From Jiella flava (GTDB lineage: Bacteria > Pseudomonadota > Alphaproteobacteria > Rhizobiales > Rhizobiaceae), in the NCBI RefSeq assembly GCF_017349315.1, contig NZ_JAFMPP010000006.1, forward strand, positions 124,001 through 188,000: 64,000 bases of DNA, written 5' to 3'. Shown here piece after piece: positions 48,076 to 56,537 of the stretch. The notes under the pieces were generated by a model, which searched no databases, was not told the origin of the DNA, and saw only the letters and a list, made by a program, of their open reading frames with translations. A program made the position numbers and the translations under genes. The number at the start of each line of letters is the position of its first letter. Position 1 is the first letter of the stretch.

Positions 48076-48291
48076 ATGGCGGACGCGACGAATGAGTTGA
48101 TCTCCGAACTGATAAAACGTTTTCACGAACGCTTCGACAAGCTGGATCATGGTCTGTCGCAGGTGAAGCAGGAGCGAATCGCCCTGCCCGGACATATGCT
48201 GTCGACTCAAAATGATATTCACACCATCGACATGAAACTGGATCGTGTGGATGAGCGGTTCGATCGCGTCGAGCGCCGCTTGGATTGGTGA
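48076..48291 (+). CDS. Small coiled-coil protein, unknown function
   Basis: The 71-residue, highly charged protein has heptad-like patterns (LISELIKRFHERFDKLDHGLSQVKQ; TIDMKLDRVDERFDRVERRL). This is the style of many small bacterial coiled-coil proteins of unknown role. It begins 16 bases after purS, with GGAG about 9 bases before the ATG, so it is likely co-transcribed with the purine genes. No catalytic motif is seen. Confidence 0.7.
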   Translation: MADATNELISELIKRFHERFDKLDHGLSQVKQERIALPGHMLSTQNDIHTIDMKLDRVDERFDRVERRLDW

Positions 48292-48516
48292 GAATTGGCC
48301 GAACCGAGCAGTCCGTACGCTCCAGAATGAGAGACGTCGCTGTCAGACTTCGGGCGGCCGGTCGCAGCATCGCGTCGTCCAACAACGCGACTGGGATCCG
48401 GCGCGCCGAGTGCGCTGCTCCGCCCCCTCTTTTTCTTGCCGATAATTCGGCTTATCAAGCCGTCGTCGCATCGGGCCATCCTTCCATCCAGTGGCCGCAA
48501 GTCCAGGATTCTCCGT

Positions 48517-49197
48517 ATGAAGACCGCCGTCGTCCTTCTTCCAGGCCTCAACCGCGACCGCGACATGATCGCCGCGCTGACCACGATTACCGGCCAGGTG
48601 CCGGAGACGGTCTGGCAGACCGAGACCGTGATCCCCAAGGTCGATCTCGTCGTCGTGCCGGGCGGCTTCTCCTTCGGCGACTATCTGCGCTGCGGCGCGA
48701 TCGCCGCGCGGTCGCCGGTGATGCGCGCGGTCGCCGAGGCTGCCGCCAAAGGCGTTCCGGTGCTTGGCGTCTGCAACGGGTTTCAGATTCTGTGCGAGGC
48801 CGGGCTTCTTCCGGGCGCCCTGATGCGTAACGCCGCGCTGCGCTTTGTCTGCCGTGAGGTCAAGCTGAAAGTCGCCAATGCCACGACGCGCTTTTCCTCG
48901 GCCTATGCGCAGGGGCAGGTGATCCGTTGCCCCGTCGCTCACCACGAAGGCAATTATTTCGCCGACGATGCGACACTGAAAACGCTGCAGGACGGTGAGC
49001 GGATCGTCTTCCGCTACGCCGAGGGGACCAATCCGAACGGCGCGATCGATGACATCGCCGGCATCGTCAATGCCGCCGGGACCGTCCTCGGCATGATGCC
49101 CCATCCGGAAAATCTCATCGAACCCGAACATGGCGGCACCGACGGACGCGGGATCTTCGAGAGCGTGCTTGGCATCTCAGCGAGCCTTGCGGCGTAA
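48517..49197 (+). CDS. purQ: FGAM synthase, glutaminase subunit PurQ
   Basis: The 226-residue class I amidotransferase has the nucleophile elbow in [10 protein letters not shown] and the His/Glu of MMPHPENL, and begins [16 protein letters not shown]. It makes ammonia for PurL from glutamine. AGGA lies about 10 bases before the ATG. The PurL partner is 3 kb further on, beyond two lipoproteins and an inverted kinase pair. Confidence 0.97.
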   Translation: MKTAVVLLPGLNRDRDMIAALTTITGQVPETVWQTETVIPKVDLVVVPGGFSFGDYLRCGAIAARSPVMRAVAEAAAKGVPVLGVCNGFQILCEAGLLPGALMRNAALRFVCREVKLKVANATTRFSSAYAQGQVIRCPVAHHEGNYFADDATLKTLQDGERIVFRYAEGTNPNGAIDDIAGIVNAAGTVLGMMPHPENLIEPEHGGTDGRGIFESVLGISASLAA

Positions 49198-49207
49198 GGT
49201 ACCGGTG

Positions 49208-49603
49208 ATGGACATCCGCATCGCCTTTGCGATCCCGACAATCGTCGCTCTCACCGCGCTTTCGGCCTGCGCGACCCGGCCGGCCGCGACCCAAGCCGCC
49301 GATACCGGCCTTGACCGGATGGAACGGCTGACGCTCAACGCCCATCGCTGCTGGTTCAAGTCCAAGGACCCGGCCTTTGCCCGCTACACCCTCGCCCCGG
49401 AACTCTCCTCCTTTTCGGGCCGGCCGCGCTTCCTGCTGGTGCCGAAGGGAAAACCCGAGGAGCGCCCGCTGGTCGTCATCGAAGGACGCAGCGGCTCGTC
49501 CGAGATCGAGACGTATGGCCCGTTGATGAGCGATACCATCGGCCATCGCATCGGCGCCGACATCAAGCGCTGGTCGGCGGGCGACAATGGTTGTGCGTCC
49601 TGA
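49208..49603 (+). CDS. Hypothetical lipoprotein
   Basis: The 131-residue protein has signal FAIPTIVALTALSAC with lipobox LSAC, then a short compact mature part with HRCWFKSKDPAFARYTLAPELSSFSGRPRFLLVPKG and a C-terminal WSAGDNGC. The family is not recognised; two cysteines could form a disulfide. AAGGTACC precedes the ATG at 49208. It begins 10 bases after purQ, so it reads as the next gene of the unit. Confidence 0.75.
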   Translation: MDIRIAFAIPTIVALTALSACATRPAATQAADTGLDRMERLTLNAHRCWFKSKDPAFARYTLAPELSSFSGRPRFLLVPKGKPEERPLVVIEGRSGSSEIETYGPLMSDTIGHRIGADIKRWSAGDNGCAS

Positions 49604-49607
49604 CGCC

Positions 49608-50147
49608 ATGCGGCTTGGCGGTCAAATTTTGGGCGTCGTGCTCGCCGCGCAGGCTGTCGCGGGATGCAGCAGCGCCAGCGGTACGGCGAACGCTCTCGAT
49701 CTCGCCGCCCGGCCACAAGCCGCCGAAGCACGACCTGTGGCAGCGACCGGCACGCGCGAGCAACTCGTGTCGTCGGGCATCGACATGTCATCGGACATGG
49801 CGGGAGACGACGCTGCGTTCCGAACCGCCGGCATCGGCGTGTCCGGCCGATCGCCCTCCCCGGCCGAGATCGACTATGCCAGGGCCACGGCAGCAAGCCT
49901 GTTCCGCCGCCGCAAGGCCGAGCGAGCAAAAACCTTTCTCCCTGCCGGCCTGGTCACGGGCTATGGCTTGTGTTTGCGCGCGCCCGACCGCAAGGGCTCA
50001 GGCTACGACTATATCCTGATCCTGATGCCCCATCGCCTTCGCGGCGGCGCGATTTCCCAGGTCGACGACGACACTTTGGTCATGCGGCGACCGGCGGACA
50101 CGGAGCCGTGCCGCGGCGCCCCGCTCGCCTGGGTCATCGCAAGCTGA
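49608..50147 (+). CDS. Hypothetical lipoprotein/exported protein
   Basis: The 179-residue protein has signal GGQILGVVLAAQAVAGC (lipobox VAGC). The mature region has a Ser/Ala/Thr-rich linker and a C-terminal part with GYGLCLRAPDRKGSGYDYILILMP. No family is recognised. The start could be 49587 (overlapping the preceding gene) or 49608. It follows the previous lipoprotein gene with 4 bases between, and the two similar Cys-containing mature parts suggest related envelope roles. Confidence 0.72.
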   Translation: MRLGGQILGVVLAAQAVAGCSSASGTANALDLAARPQAAEARPVAATGTREQLVSSGIDMSSDMAGDDAAFRTAGIGVSGRSPSPAEIDYARATAASLFRRRKAERAKTFLPAGLVTGYGLCLRAPDRKGSGYDYILILMPHRLRGGAISQVDDDTLVMRRPADTEPCRGAPLAWVIAS

Positions 50148-50262
50148 CCCCGACGCAGCGAAAGCAGGCGCACGCAGCATCAGGCCAGGTCGGCTCACGA
50201 AACCGACGCAGCGGAAGACAGGCAGGCGGCAAATCCAAATCTCGACCGGGATAGGCGGCCTG

Positions 50263-51390
50263 TCAGTGTCGTGTGTCGCTTGCGGGTAAGAGGACGGGAT
50301 CCGGACAATCGAAAAACCGCGGAGGAAAAATCAGCAGCCACTTGGTTCCCCCCTCGATTGATCGCGTCAACTCGCCATTCAGCTGCTCGGCAAGTGCCGC
50401 GATGATGCGCGTTCCCGTCCCCTTGCTTTGCCGCGGCCCCTCGATCAGACCGACGCCATCATCGTGAATCGTCGCCTCAAGCTTGTCGACGCCGTTGCGC
50501 TTGAGACTGATCGTCACGCGGCCATCGCCTCTGCCAGGCGGAAACGCGTGTTTGAGGGCGTTCGTCACCAATTCGTTGACGATCAGTGCAAGCGGAGTGG
50601 CGTCTTCGATATGCAGCCGCACCGGAGTCAATTCCCAGTCAATGACGATCGAGTCCTTGGCGAGTGCCTGCCGCAGTCCGGTGCAGATTCGCGCAATGAG
50701 TTCGTCCGCCTGGACAAAATCGGTCTGGTCGGTGTTGTCGAGAAGATCATGAACCGCCGCCACCGAGATGATCCGCCGCTGCATGTCGCGGATCAGATCG
50801 GCGCAGTCGAGATTGCGCGTCTGCCGCTTTCCGGCGTCGAGCAGCCGCAGAAGCAAATTGAGATTATTCTTAACCCGATGAACAAGTTCACGGTGCAAGC
50901 GGTGCTGCTTGGCAAGCAGCTCGGTCAGTGTCTTTTCCGCCCGCTGCCCTTGTGCCAACGCCTGATTCAAGCTGGCAATGAGCCGACGATGCTCAGCGAA
51001 CTGAACCTTCTGCGTCGGCTCCGACGTGATCATCACCAAACTCGCGTCGCATTCAGCGTCTGACATGTGAATGCGGCAGCCGCGGAACAGTGCGCGCAAT
51101 CCTTTCTGATCACCCCGGGCGCGGATCAGCGAAAAGGGTTGCCACTGCGACCTTCCGGCGAGATGACGCATTATCTGAACGACCTTGTCGGGTGCATCCA
51201 GCCAGAACGCGCCGAACCGCAGGGGACTCTCGATCGATCCGTTGGCCGCCCCATTGGCGATCTCGTTCAGTTCCCGTGCTTTTGCATTGGCGAAAACAAT
51301 TTTTCCGCTGTCGTCGAGAAGCATGAGTTCCATCTCAAGGCGATCCAGGACGGATCGATCTAAAGCCGAGATCGACGAACTCCGCTTCAT
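50263..51390 (-). CDS. Sensor histidine kinase, HisKA_2/HWE type
   Basis: The 375-residue protein has no membrane segment. The N-terminal 130 residues resemble a PAS-like sensor (MLLDDSGKIVFANAKARELNE). A helical linker leads to the HisKA_2 phosphoacceptor HRELVHRVKNNLNLLLRLL (His in HRVKNN) and the ATP-binding N-box NELVTNALKHAFP, with HDDGVGL and GTGTRIIAALAEQLNG. This kinase type often feeds the alphaproteobacterial general stress or light/stress pathways. It forms a two-gene unit with the upstream gene (8 bases apart), oriented against purL. Confidence 0.92.
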   Translation of the reverse strand: MKRSSSISALDRSVLDRLEMELMLLDDSGKIVFANAKARELNEIANGAANGSIESPLRFGAFWLDAPDKVVQIMRHLAGRSQWQPFSLIRARGDQKGLRALFRGCRIHMSDAECDASLVMITSEPTQKVQFAEHRRLIASLNQALAQGQRAEKTLTELLAKQHRLHRELVHRVKNNLNLLLRLLDAGKRQTRNLDCADLIRDMQRRIISVAAVHDLLDNTDQTDFVQADELIARICTGLRQALAKDSIVIDWELTPVRLHIEDATPLALIVNELVTNALKHAFPPGRGDGRVTISLKRNGVDKLEATIHDDGVGLIEGPRQSKGTGTRIIAALAEQLNGELTRSIEGGTKWLLIFPPRFFDCPDPVLLPASDTRH

Positions 51391-51398
51391 GACGGCCT

Positions 51399-51956
51399 CT
51401 AAATCAGATCATCGAAACGAGGCGACCGATAATATTCCCTTTCATCCGCAAGCCGGTCGTCGTGCGGCTTGAGACTCACAATGACTTCGCATTCCCGATC
51501 GCCCTGGGCGATCGTGTGAGACAACCGGACCCGCGCATAACCATGGTTATCCGCGCAGATCCGGCCAAACACATTCGACGTCATCATGCAAAACATCGGG
51601 CGATTCATCACGTCCCTCCCGAACGGACAGCGGGTATTGCCAAGAACGATTCGATCGGCCGCGACCTGCTTGATGTAGAACCCGCCATCGATCCGGCGCT
51701 TCAGATCGACGAAGATGCGCGCCAAAGTGTCGAGGTCGAAATCCTCCGGCCCTAATTTTGCGTGATAGAGTTGATTAATCCACTCTCCGATCGCGCCCCC
51801 GACCGTCGCAACATAACCGGCTGCATCGTCGGTGCCGACAACCTCTTCAATTGTATTGCTGAGTTCACGCAGCATTCGGCAGAAAAACTGGTCGCGACCA
51901 AAATCGAGCGGTAGCTGTTTAATCGTTCGTCGGTCCGCCTTGCCATTGCGATGCAT
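51399..51956 (-). CDS. Probable MetOD1-type sensor/output-domain protein
   Basis: The 185-residue soluble protein has a helical N-terminus and a C-terminal domain with IVLGNTRCPFGRDVMNRPMFCMM and NVFGRICADNHGYARVRL, the CPF-centred motif I associate with methanogen output domain 1. That domain is found in some bacterial signalling proteins; the cysteines might bind a ligand or cofactor. It is the first gene of a pair with the histidine kinase, with GAGGGGG before the ATG, and presumably modulates it. Assignment to the family is from memory of the motif. Confidence 0.65.
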   Translation of the reverse strand: MHRNGKADRRTIKQLPLDFGRDQFFCRMLRELSNTIEEVVGTDDAAGYVATVGGAIGEWINQLYHAKLGPEDFDLDTLARIFVDLKRRIDGGFYIKQVAADRIVLGNTRCPFGRDVMNRPMFCMMTSNVFGRICADNHGYARVRLSHTIAQGDRECEVIVSLKPHDDRLADEREYYRSPRFDDLI

Positions 51957-52266
51957 CTGAAGACCCCCTCTTGGCTTGAGTGTGAGTCTGACGGATTAAC
52001 GAGACTAAAAATCGCCTTCATTCGTGCGTTGCTGAATTCGTCAGCCATCCGAGGATGCTCAAATCTCGGCGCGCCGAAATACAACCCTTGCGAGATTTAT
52101 GCCCTTTTAACGGGAAAAAAAGTCAATTGAGTCGCAGCCTTGCGCCCTTGGTCAGACAAGCAGCGCGGAACAGAACGGAAGGGTGGGTTATGGCGTGCAA
52201 TCTCTTTTGCCCCGGGCTCGCTGATGGTAACACCGCGCCAACGCAGACTTGCTCCTGGAACCCGCC
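51957..52266. other. Divergent promoter region, kinase pair / purL
   Basis: This 310-base spacer contains a perfect 12-base palindrome TCGGCGCGCCGA at 52066-52077 and an AT-rich stretch with a run of seven A near 52115-52121. No gene is supported. The palindrome is a candidate regulator site for either neighbour. Confidence 0.4.
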
Positions 52267-54492
52267 ATGACCGCCCATATCGACATCACGCCCGAACTCG
52301 TTGCCGCCCATGGCCTCAAGCCCAACGAGTACGAGCGGGTGCTGGCGCTGATCGGCCGCACACCGACCCTGACCGAGCTCGGCATCTTTTCGGCCATGTG
52401 GAACGAGCACTGCTCCTACAAGTCCTCAAAGCGCTGGCTCCGCACGTTGCCGACCAAGGGTGAACTGGTGATCCAGGGCCCGGGCGAAAATGCCGGCGTG
52501 GTCGACATCGGCGACGGATTGTGCGTGGTCTTCAAGATGGAGAGCCACAACCATCCCTCCTATATCGAGCCCTATCAGGGCGCGGCGACAGGCGTCGGCG
52601 GAATCTTGCGTGACGTCTTCACCATGGGCGCCCGACCGATTGCCGCGATGAATGCTCTCCGCTTCGGCGCGCCGGATCACCCAAAGACGAAGCATCTCGT
52701 CGCCGGCATTGTCGCGGGGGTTGGCGGGTACGGCAATTCCTTCGGCGTGCCGACGGTGGGCGGCGAAGTCAATTTCCACGCCCGCTACAACGGCAACTGT
52801 CTGGTCAACGCCTTTGCCGCCGGCCTCGCCCGCACCGATGCGATTTTCTATTCGAAGGCCGAGGGCGTCGGTCTGCCGGTGGTCTATCTCGGCGCCAAGA
52901 CCGGCCGCGACGGCGTTGGCGGCGCCACCATGGCATCGGCCGAATTCGACGAATCGATCGAGGAGAAGCGCCCGACCGTGCAGGTCGGCGATCCCTTCAC
53001 CGAAAAATGCCTGCTGGAGGCCTGCCTGGAACTCATGCAGACGGGTGCGGTGATCGCGATCCAGGACATGGGTGCGGCGGGCCTCACCTGCTCGGCGGTC
53101 GAAATGGGCGCCAAGGGTGATCTCGGCATCGAACTCGATCTCGACACCGTCCCGGTGCGCGAGGCGAAGATGACCCCTTACGAGATGATGCTGTCGGAGA
53201 GCCAGGAGCGCATGCTCATGGTGCTGCGGCCGGAGAAGCGTGAGGAAGCCGAGGCGATCTTCGTCAAATGGGGGCTCGACTTTGCCGTCGTCGGTCGCAC
53301 CACCGACGACCTGCGCTTCCGCATCCTGTTCGAGGGCAAGGAAGTGGCGAACCTGCCGATCAAGGAGCTGGGCGACGAGGCGCCGGAATACGACCGGCCC
53401 TGGGTCGATCCGAAGGCCCGGCCTGATCTTACCGCCGAGAGCATCCCGCACCCCAAGGACTGCGGCGCCGCGCTCTTATCGCTGCTCGGCTCGCCCGACC
53501 TCTCCTCCCGCCGCTGGGTGTTCGAGCAATATGACACGCTGATCCAAGGCAATTCGCTGCAGCGACCGGGCGGTGACGCAGGCGTGGTGCGGGTTGACGG
53601 CCACGCGACCAAGGCGCTCGCTTTCTCCTCCGACGTCACGCCCCGCTATTGCGAGGCCGATCCCTATCAGGGTGGCGCACAGGCCGTCGCCGAATGTTGG
53701 CGCAACCTGACGGCGGTCGGCGCCGAGCCGCTGGCGGCGACCGACAATCTCAACTTCGGCAATCCGGAAAAGCCGGAGCTGATGGGCCAGTTCGTCAAGG
53801 CGATCGAGGGCATCGGCGCCGCCTGCACGGCACTGGCGTTCCCGATCGTCTCCGGCAATGTCTCGCTCTATAACGAGACCCAGGGTCAGGCGATCCTGCC
53901 GACCCCGACGATCGGCGGTGTCGGACTGATCGAGGATCGCGCGCGCACGGCCCGAGTCGATACGTTGAGCGAGGGCGATGTCCTGTTCCTCGTCGGCCGA
54001 GACGGCAGCCATCTCGGCGCCTCGGCCTATCTGTCGACCATCGAGGGCCGCGAGGAAGGCGCGCCGCCTCCAGTGGATCTTGCCGAGGAAAAGCGCCACG
54101 GCGATTTTGTCCGTGCGTTCATCCATGCCGGCGTCGTCGCCACCTGTCACGACCTGTCCGATGGCGGCCTTGCGGTCGCGCTCGCCGAGATCTGCATGGC
54201 GTCGCGATGCGGCGCCAATGCCGAGGCTGGCGACGGCCCGGATCACGCGGTTCTGTTCGGCGAAGACCAGGCCCGCTACGTCGTCGCGCTGAAGGCCGAT
54301 GAGGCCGAGCGTTTCGTCGCCGCCGCACGTGAAAGCAACGTGCCGCTGCGCCGTCTCGGCACGGCCGGCGGCGACCGGCTTACGATCGCCGGCCGGCTTG
54401 ACCTCGCGCTCGAGGCGATGACACGCGCCCATGAAAGCTGGTTCCCGAGTTTTATGTCGGGGACGCTGGTCGAGCCATCGGCCGCAGCCTGA
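52267..54492 (+). CDS. purL: FGAM synthase, catalytic subunit PurL (small type)
   Basis: The 741-residue enzyme has duplicated AIRS-like domains: [46 protein letters not shown], and the second-half [10 protein letters not shown] and GNVSLYNE blocks. It converts FGAR to FGAM with ammonia from PurQ, using PurS as a bridge. The length and separate PurS/PurQ identify the three-subunit form. It is followed by bolA after 83 bases on the same strand. Confidence 0.98.
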   Translation: MTAHIDITPELVAAHGLKPNEYERVLALIGRTPTLTELGIFSAMWNEHCSYKSSKRWLRTLPTKGELVIQGPGENAGVVDIGDGLCVVFKMESHNHPSYIEPYQGAATGVGGILRDVFTMGARPIAAMNALRFGAPDHPKTKHLVAGIVAGVGGYGNSFGVPTVGGEVNFHARYNGNCLVNAFAAGLARTDAIFYSKAEGVGLPVVYLGAKTGRDGVGGATMASAEFDESIEEKRPTVQVGDPFTEKCLLEACLELMQTGAVIAIQDMGAAGLTCSAVEMGAKGDLGIELDLDTVPVREAKMTPYEMMLSESQERMLMVLRPEKREEAEAIFVKWGLDFAVVGRTTDDLRFRILFEGKEVANLPIKELGDEAPEYDRPWVDPKARPDLTAESIPHPKDCGAALLSLLGSPDLSSRRWVFEQYDTLIQGNSLQRPGGDAGVVRVDGHATKALAFSSDVTPRYCEADPYQGGAQAVAECWRNLTAVGAEPLAATDNLNFGNPEKPELMGQFVKAIEGIGAACTALAFPIVSGNVSLYNETQGQAILPTPTIGGVGLIEDRARTARVDTLSEGDVLFLVGRDGSHLGASAYLSTIEGREEGAPPPVDLAEEKRHGDFVRAFIHAGVVATCHDLSDGGLAVALAEICMASRCGANAEAGDGPDHAVLFGEDQARYVVALKADEAERFVAAARESNVPLRRLGTAGGDRLTIAGRLDLALEAMTRAHESWFPSFMSGTLVEPSAAA

Positions 54493-54575
54493 CGCGCAAA
54501 CGGCCGGCTCGCATTGCGGCGGGCCGAGACGCCGTCTATCTTGCCAAGTGAAGCAAGAGAATCCGGAGACCAATC

Positions 54576-54809
54576 ATGCCGATGAATGCCCAGGACATCG
54601 AACGGATGATCAAGGAAGAGATTCCCGACGCTGTCGTAAGCATTCGCGATCTTGCGGGAGACGGCGACCATTACGCCGCCGACATCATCTCCGAGAGTTT
54701 TCGCGGCAAGTCGCGGGTGCAGCAGCATCAGATGGTCTATAAGGCGCTGCGCGGCAATATGGGCGGTGAACTGCACGCGCTCGCCCTGCAAACCAGCGCA
54801 CCGAAATGA
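54576..54809 (+). CDS. BolA-family protein
   Basis: The 77-residue BolA/IbaG-like protein has IKEEIPDAVVSIRDLAGDGDHYAADIISESFRGKSRVQQHQMVYKAL, including the conserved histidine. It pairs with CGFS glutaredoxins to handle [2Fe-2S] clusters and iron signalling. GGAGA precedes the ATG. In relatives grxD follows directly; here a 1-kb stretch with a broken acyltransferase gene lies between. Confidence 0.95.
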   Translation: MPMNAQDIERMIKEEIPDAVVSIRDLAGDGDHYAADIISESFRGKSRVQQHQMVYKALRGNMGGELHALALQTSAPK

Positions 54810-55069
54810 TGTCGCGCAACGAGGTCGTCAACAGTCTCATAACCCGTTGTCGGAGCACGCCATGCTTGGCGAGTGCGGGCTGTCCTTGATTTTGCCGTAT
54901 CGTCGGCGTTTGTGAACCTCCATGGGCCGTCTCCGGCCCGTCCATCGCCGCTTCCATCGTCAAATCTCTGCAGTCAGGCTTTGATCCGCGCTCGCCGCGC
55001 CGCCATTTCGAACCAGCGCGGCGTCGATGCAGCGGACTCAGCCCGGCCCCACTCCCAGGCTTCACGCAA

Positions 55070-55483
55070 TACCGTCCCGAAATTGATGGCCTGCGCGCGA
55101 TGGCGGTTGTGCCCGTCGTCCTCTTTCATGCAGGCGTCGGCGGCTTTGCAGGTGGTTTCGTCGGGGTCGACGTTTTTTTTCGTCATCAGCGGCGATCTGA
55201 TCACCACCATCCTGATCGGCGAGCTCGACGCCGGACGGTTCAGCCTGCTCGGATTCTGGGAGCGGCGGGCGCGGCGGATCCTGCCGGCTCTGTTCGTCGT
55301 CCTGGCGACGTCGACTATCGCCGCTTTGGCGGTGATGAGCCCTCTCGATCTGAAGCATTATTTGCAGAGCCTTTCTGCGGTCGCGACCTTCTGGTCGAAC
55401 ATCCAGTCCTGGAGCGAGAGCGGCTATTTTGACACGGCGGCTGACTTGAAGCCGCTTCTCCATACCTGGAGCCTCGCCGTCCT
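55070..55483 (+). pseudogene. Acyltransferase-3 (OafA/YrhL-like) remnant, frameshifted and truncated
   Basis: Recognisable family N-terminus: [20 protein letters not shown], then [11 protein letters not shown] run of eight T at 55173-55180 throws the frame by one. In the next frame the sequence continues normally as [35 protein letters not shown] and LLHTWSLAV, then stops resembling the family at about 55483. Roughly 150 of the usual 600 or more residues remain. No start codon with ribosome site is visible upstream of YRPE. The gene is not functional as read. Confidence 0.82.
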
Positions 55484-55793
55484 TTTTGAACGCGCTGCAG
55501 ACCGCCAACGCGCCGTGACCTGCGAGCGCCGCCGGGACCCTGGCGTCAGATGCCATCAATTGATGCGAGCAGCCCCGTGGCGGCCGACACACGCCGTCAC
55601 GCCGGCGATCCTTCAATTCCCGATGCAGGAATGCTATCTACCGGCAGATCGAACATCTGCTCCTGCCGTCGCCGGATCGCCGCTGGCACGACGGCGGATG
55701 TGGATCAGACGACCCGGGTATTCGAGCGTTTCCGCACTTTCGCGACGAGGCGCCAGCGGCGACTTGACGACGACAAACGAAAAGGACCGAGCT
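55484..55793. other. Region after the acyltransferase remnant, before grxD
   Basis: No supported gene is found in this 310-base region; it is probably degraded sequence plus the grxD promoter. Confidence 0.35.
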
Positions 55794-56141
55794 ATGAGCG
55801 GTATCAACGACTGGATCGACAACGAGGTGAAGTCGAACGACGTCGTCCTCTTCATGAAGGGCACGCCCTCTTTTCCGCAATGCGGCTTCTCCGGCCAGGT
55901 CGTGCAGATCCTCGACTATCTCGGCGTCGAGTATAAGGGCGTCAATGTCTTGACGTCCGACGACCTGCGCCAGGGTATCAAGGACTATTCCGCGTGGCCG
56001 ACGATCCCGCAGCTCTACGTCAAGGGCGAGTTCGTCGGCGGCTGCGACATCATTCGTGAGATGTTCCAAGCCAGCGAGTTGAAGGGCTTTTTCGCCGAAA
56101 ACGGCGTGGCGACGAGCGAGACCGCCGCCGCCAACGGCTAA
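55794..56141 (+). CDS. grxD: Monothiol glutaredoxin, Grx4 family
   Basis: The 115-residue CGFS-type glutaredoxin has the active-site motif in [15 protein letters not shown], then [19 protein letters not shown] with the conserved TIPQ cis-proline and glutathione-binding GGCD. It binds and transfers [2Fe-2S] clusters with BolA. AAGGA precedes the ATG. It is followed by a terminator. Confidence 0.97.
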   Translation: MSGINDWIDNEVKSNDVVLFMKGTPSFPQCGFSGQVVQILDYLGVEYKGVNVLTSDDLRQGIKDYSAWPTIPQLYVKGEFVGGCDIIREMFQASELKGFFAENGVATSETAAANG

Positions 56142-56192
56142 TTTATCGGCGGCCATAAACGTCTGCGGCCGGCCGCGGGCGATCGCTTCGAC

Positions 56193-56228
56193 AAAGGGCA
56201 GGCGCTGAGCTACGCTCCTGCCCTTTTT
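56193..56228 (+). terminator. Intrinsic terminator of grxD
   Basis: A stem of about 10 bp, AAAGGGCAGG with CCTGCCCTTT, encloses a loop of 14-16 bases and is followed by T residues, 51 bases after the grxD stop. Confidence 0.82.
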
Positions 56229-56424
56229 ATCGTTACGGCATCACACGATCGAATTGCTGCCATGCGGGATCGGCGATGGCAGTCTAAGATCCGTGCGCTA
56301 TTTGCTAATCGTGCTTACGGTCGGCCGATTCCCGCGTTGATCCGGGAGGCCCCGCCCCCATTCGTCTTGGCCAATTCGACAGCGGCTCTGGCTGCGGCGA
56401 AGGCTTGGCGCTTCGCATTGCCTA

Positions 56425-56524
56425 GAGCGCCCTGCGTCCTATCGGACGCAGAACGGTCGCTCTAAGCCTTTGAATTGACGCATCGTGCTTGCCGAAAATC
56501 GATTCCGATTTTCGGGCCGATGCT
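56425..56524 (+). repeat. Dispersed double-palindrome repeat, copy C
   Basis: Full copy: AGAGCGCCCTGC, the palindrome TGCGTCCTATCGGACGCA (one mismatch), a GCGCTCTAAG-like turn, GAATTGACGCATCGTGCTTGCC, then CGAAAATCGATTCCGATTTTCG and GGCCGATGC. It ends 13 bases before the start codon of the Bcr/CflA transporter, so it forms most of that gene's upstream region. Confidence 0.9.
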
Positions 56525-56537
56525 GTAGAGGATCCGC

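Noticed and set aside
56149-56186. GCGGCC/GGCCGC-rich stretch after grxD considered as second terminator
   Set aside because: The pairing is short and lacks a T run; the 56193-56228 hairpin explains termination better.
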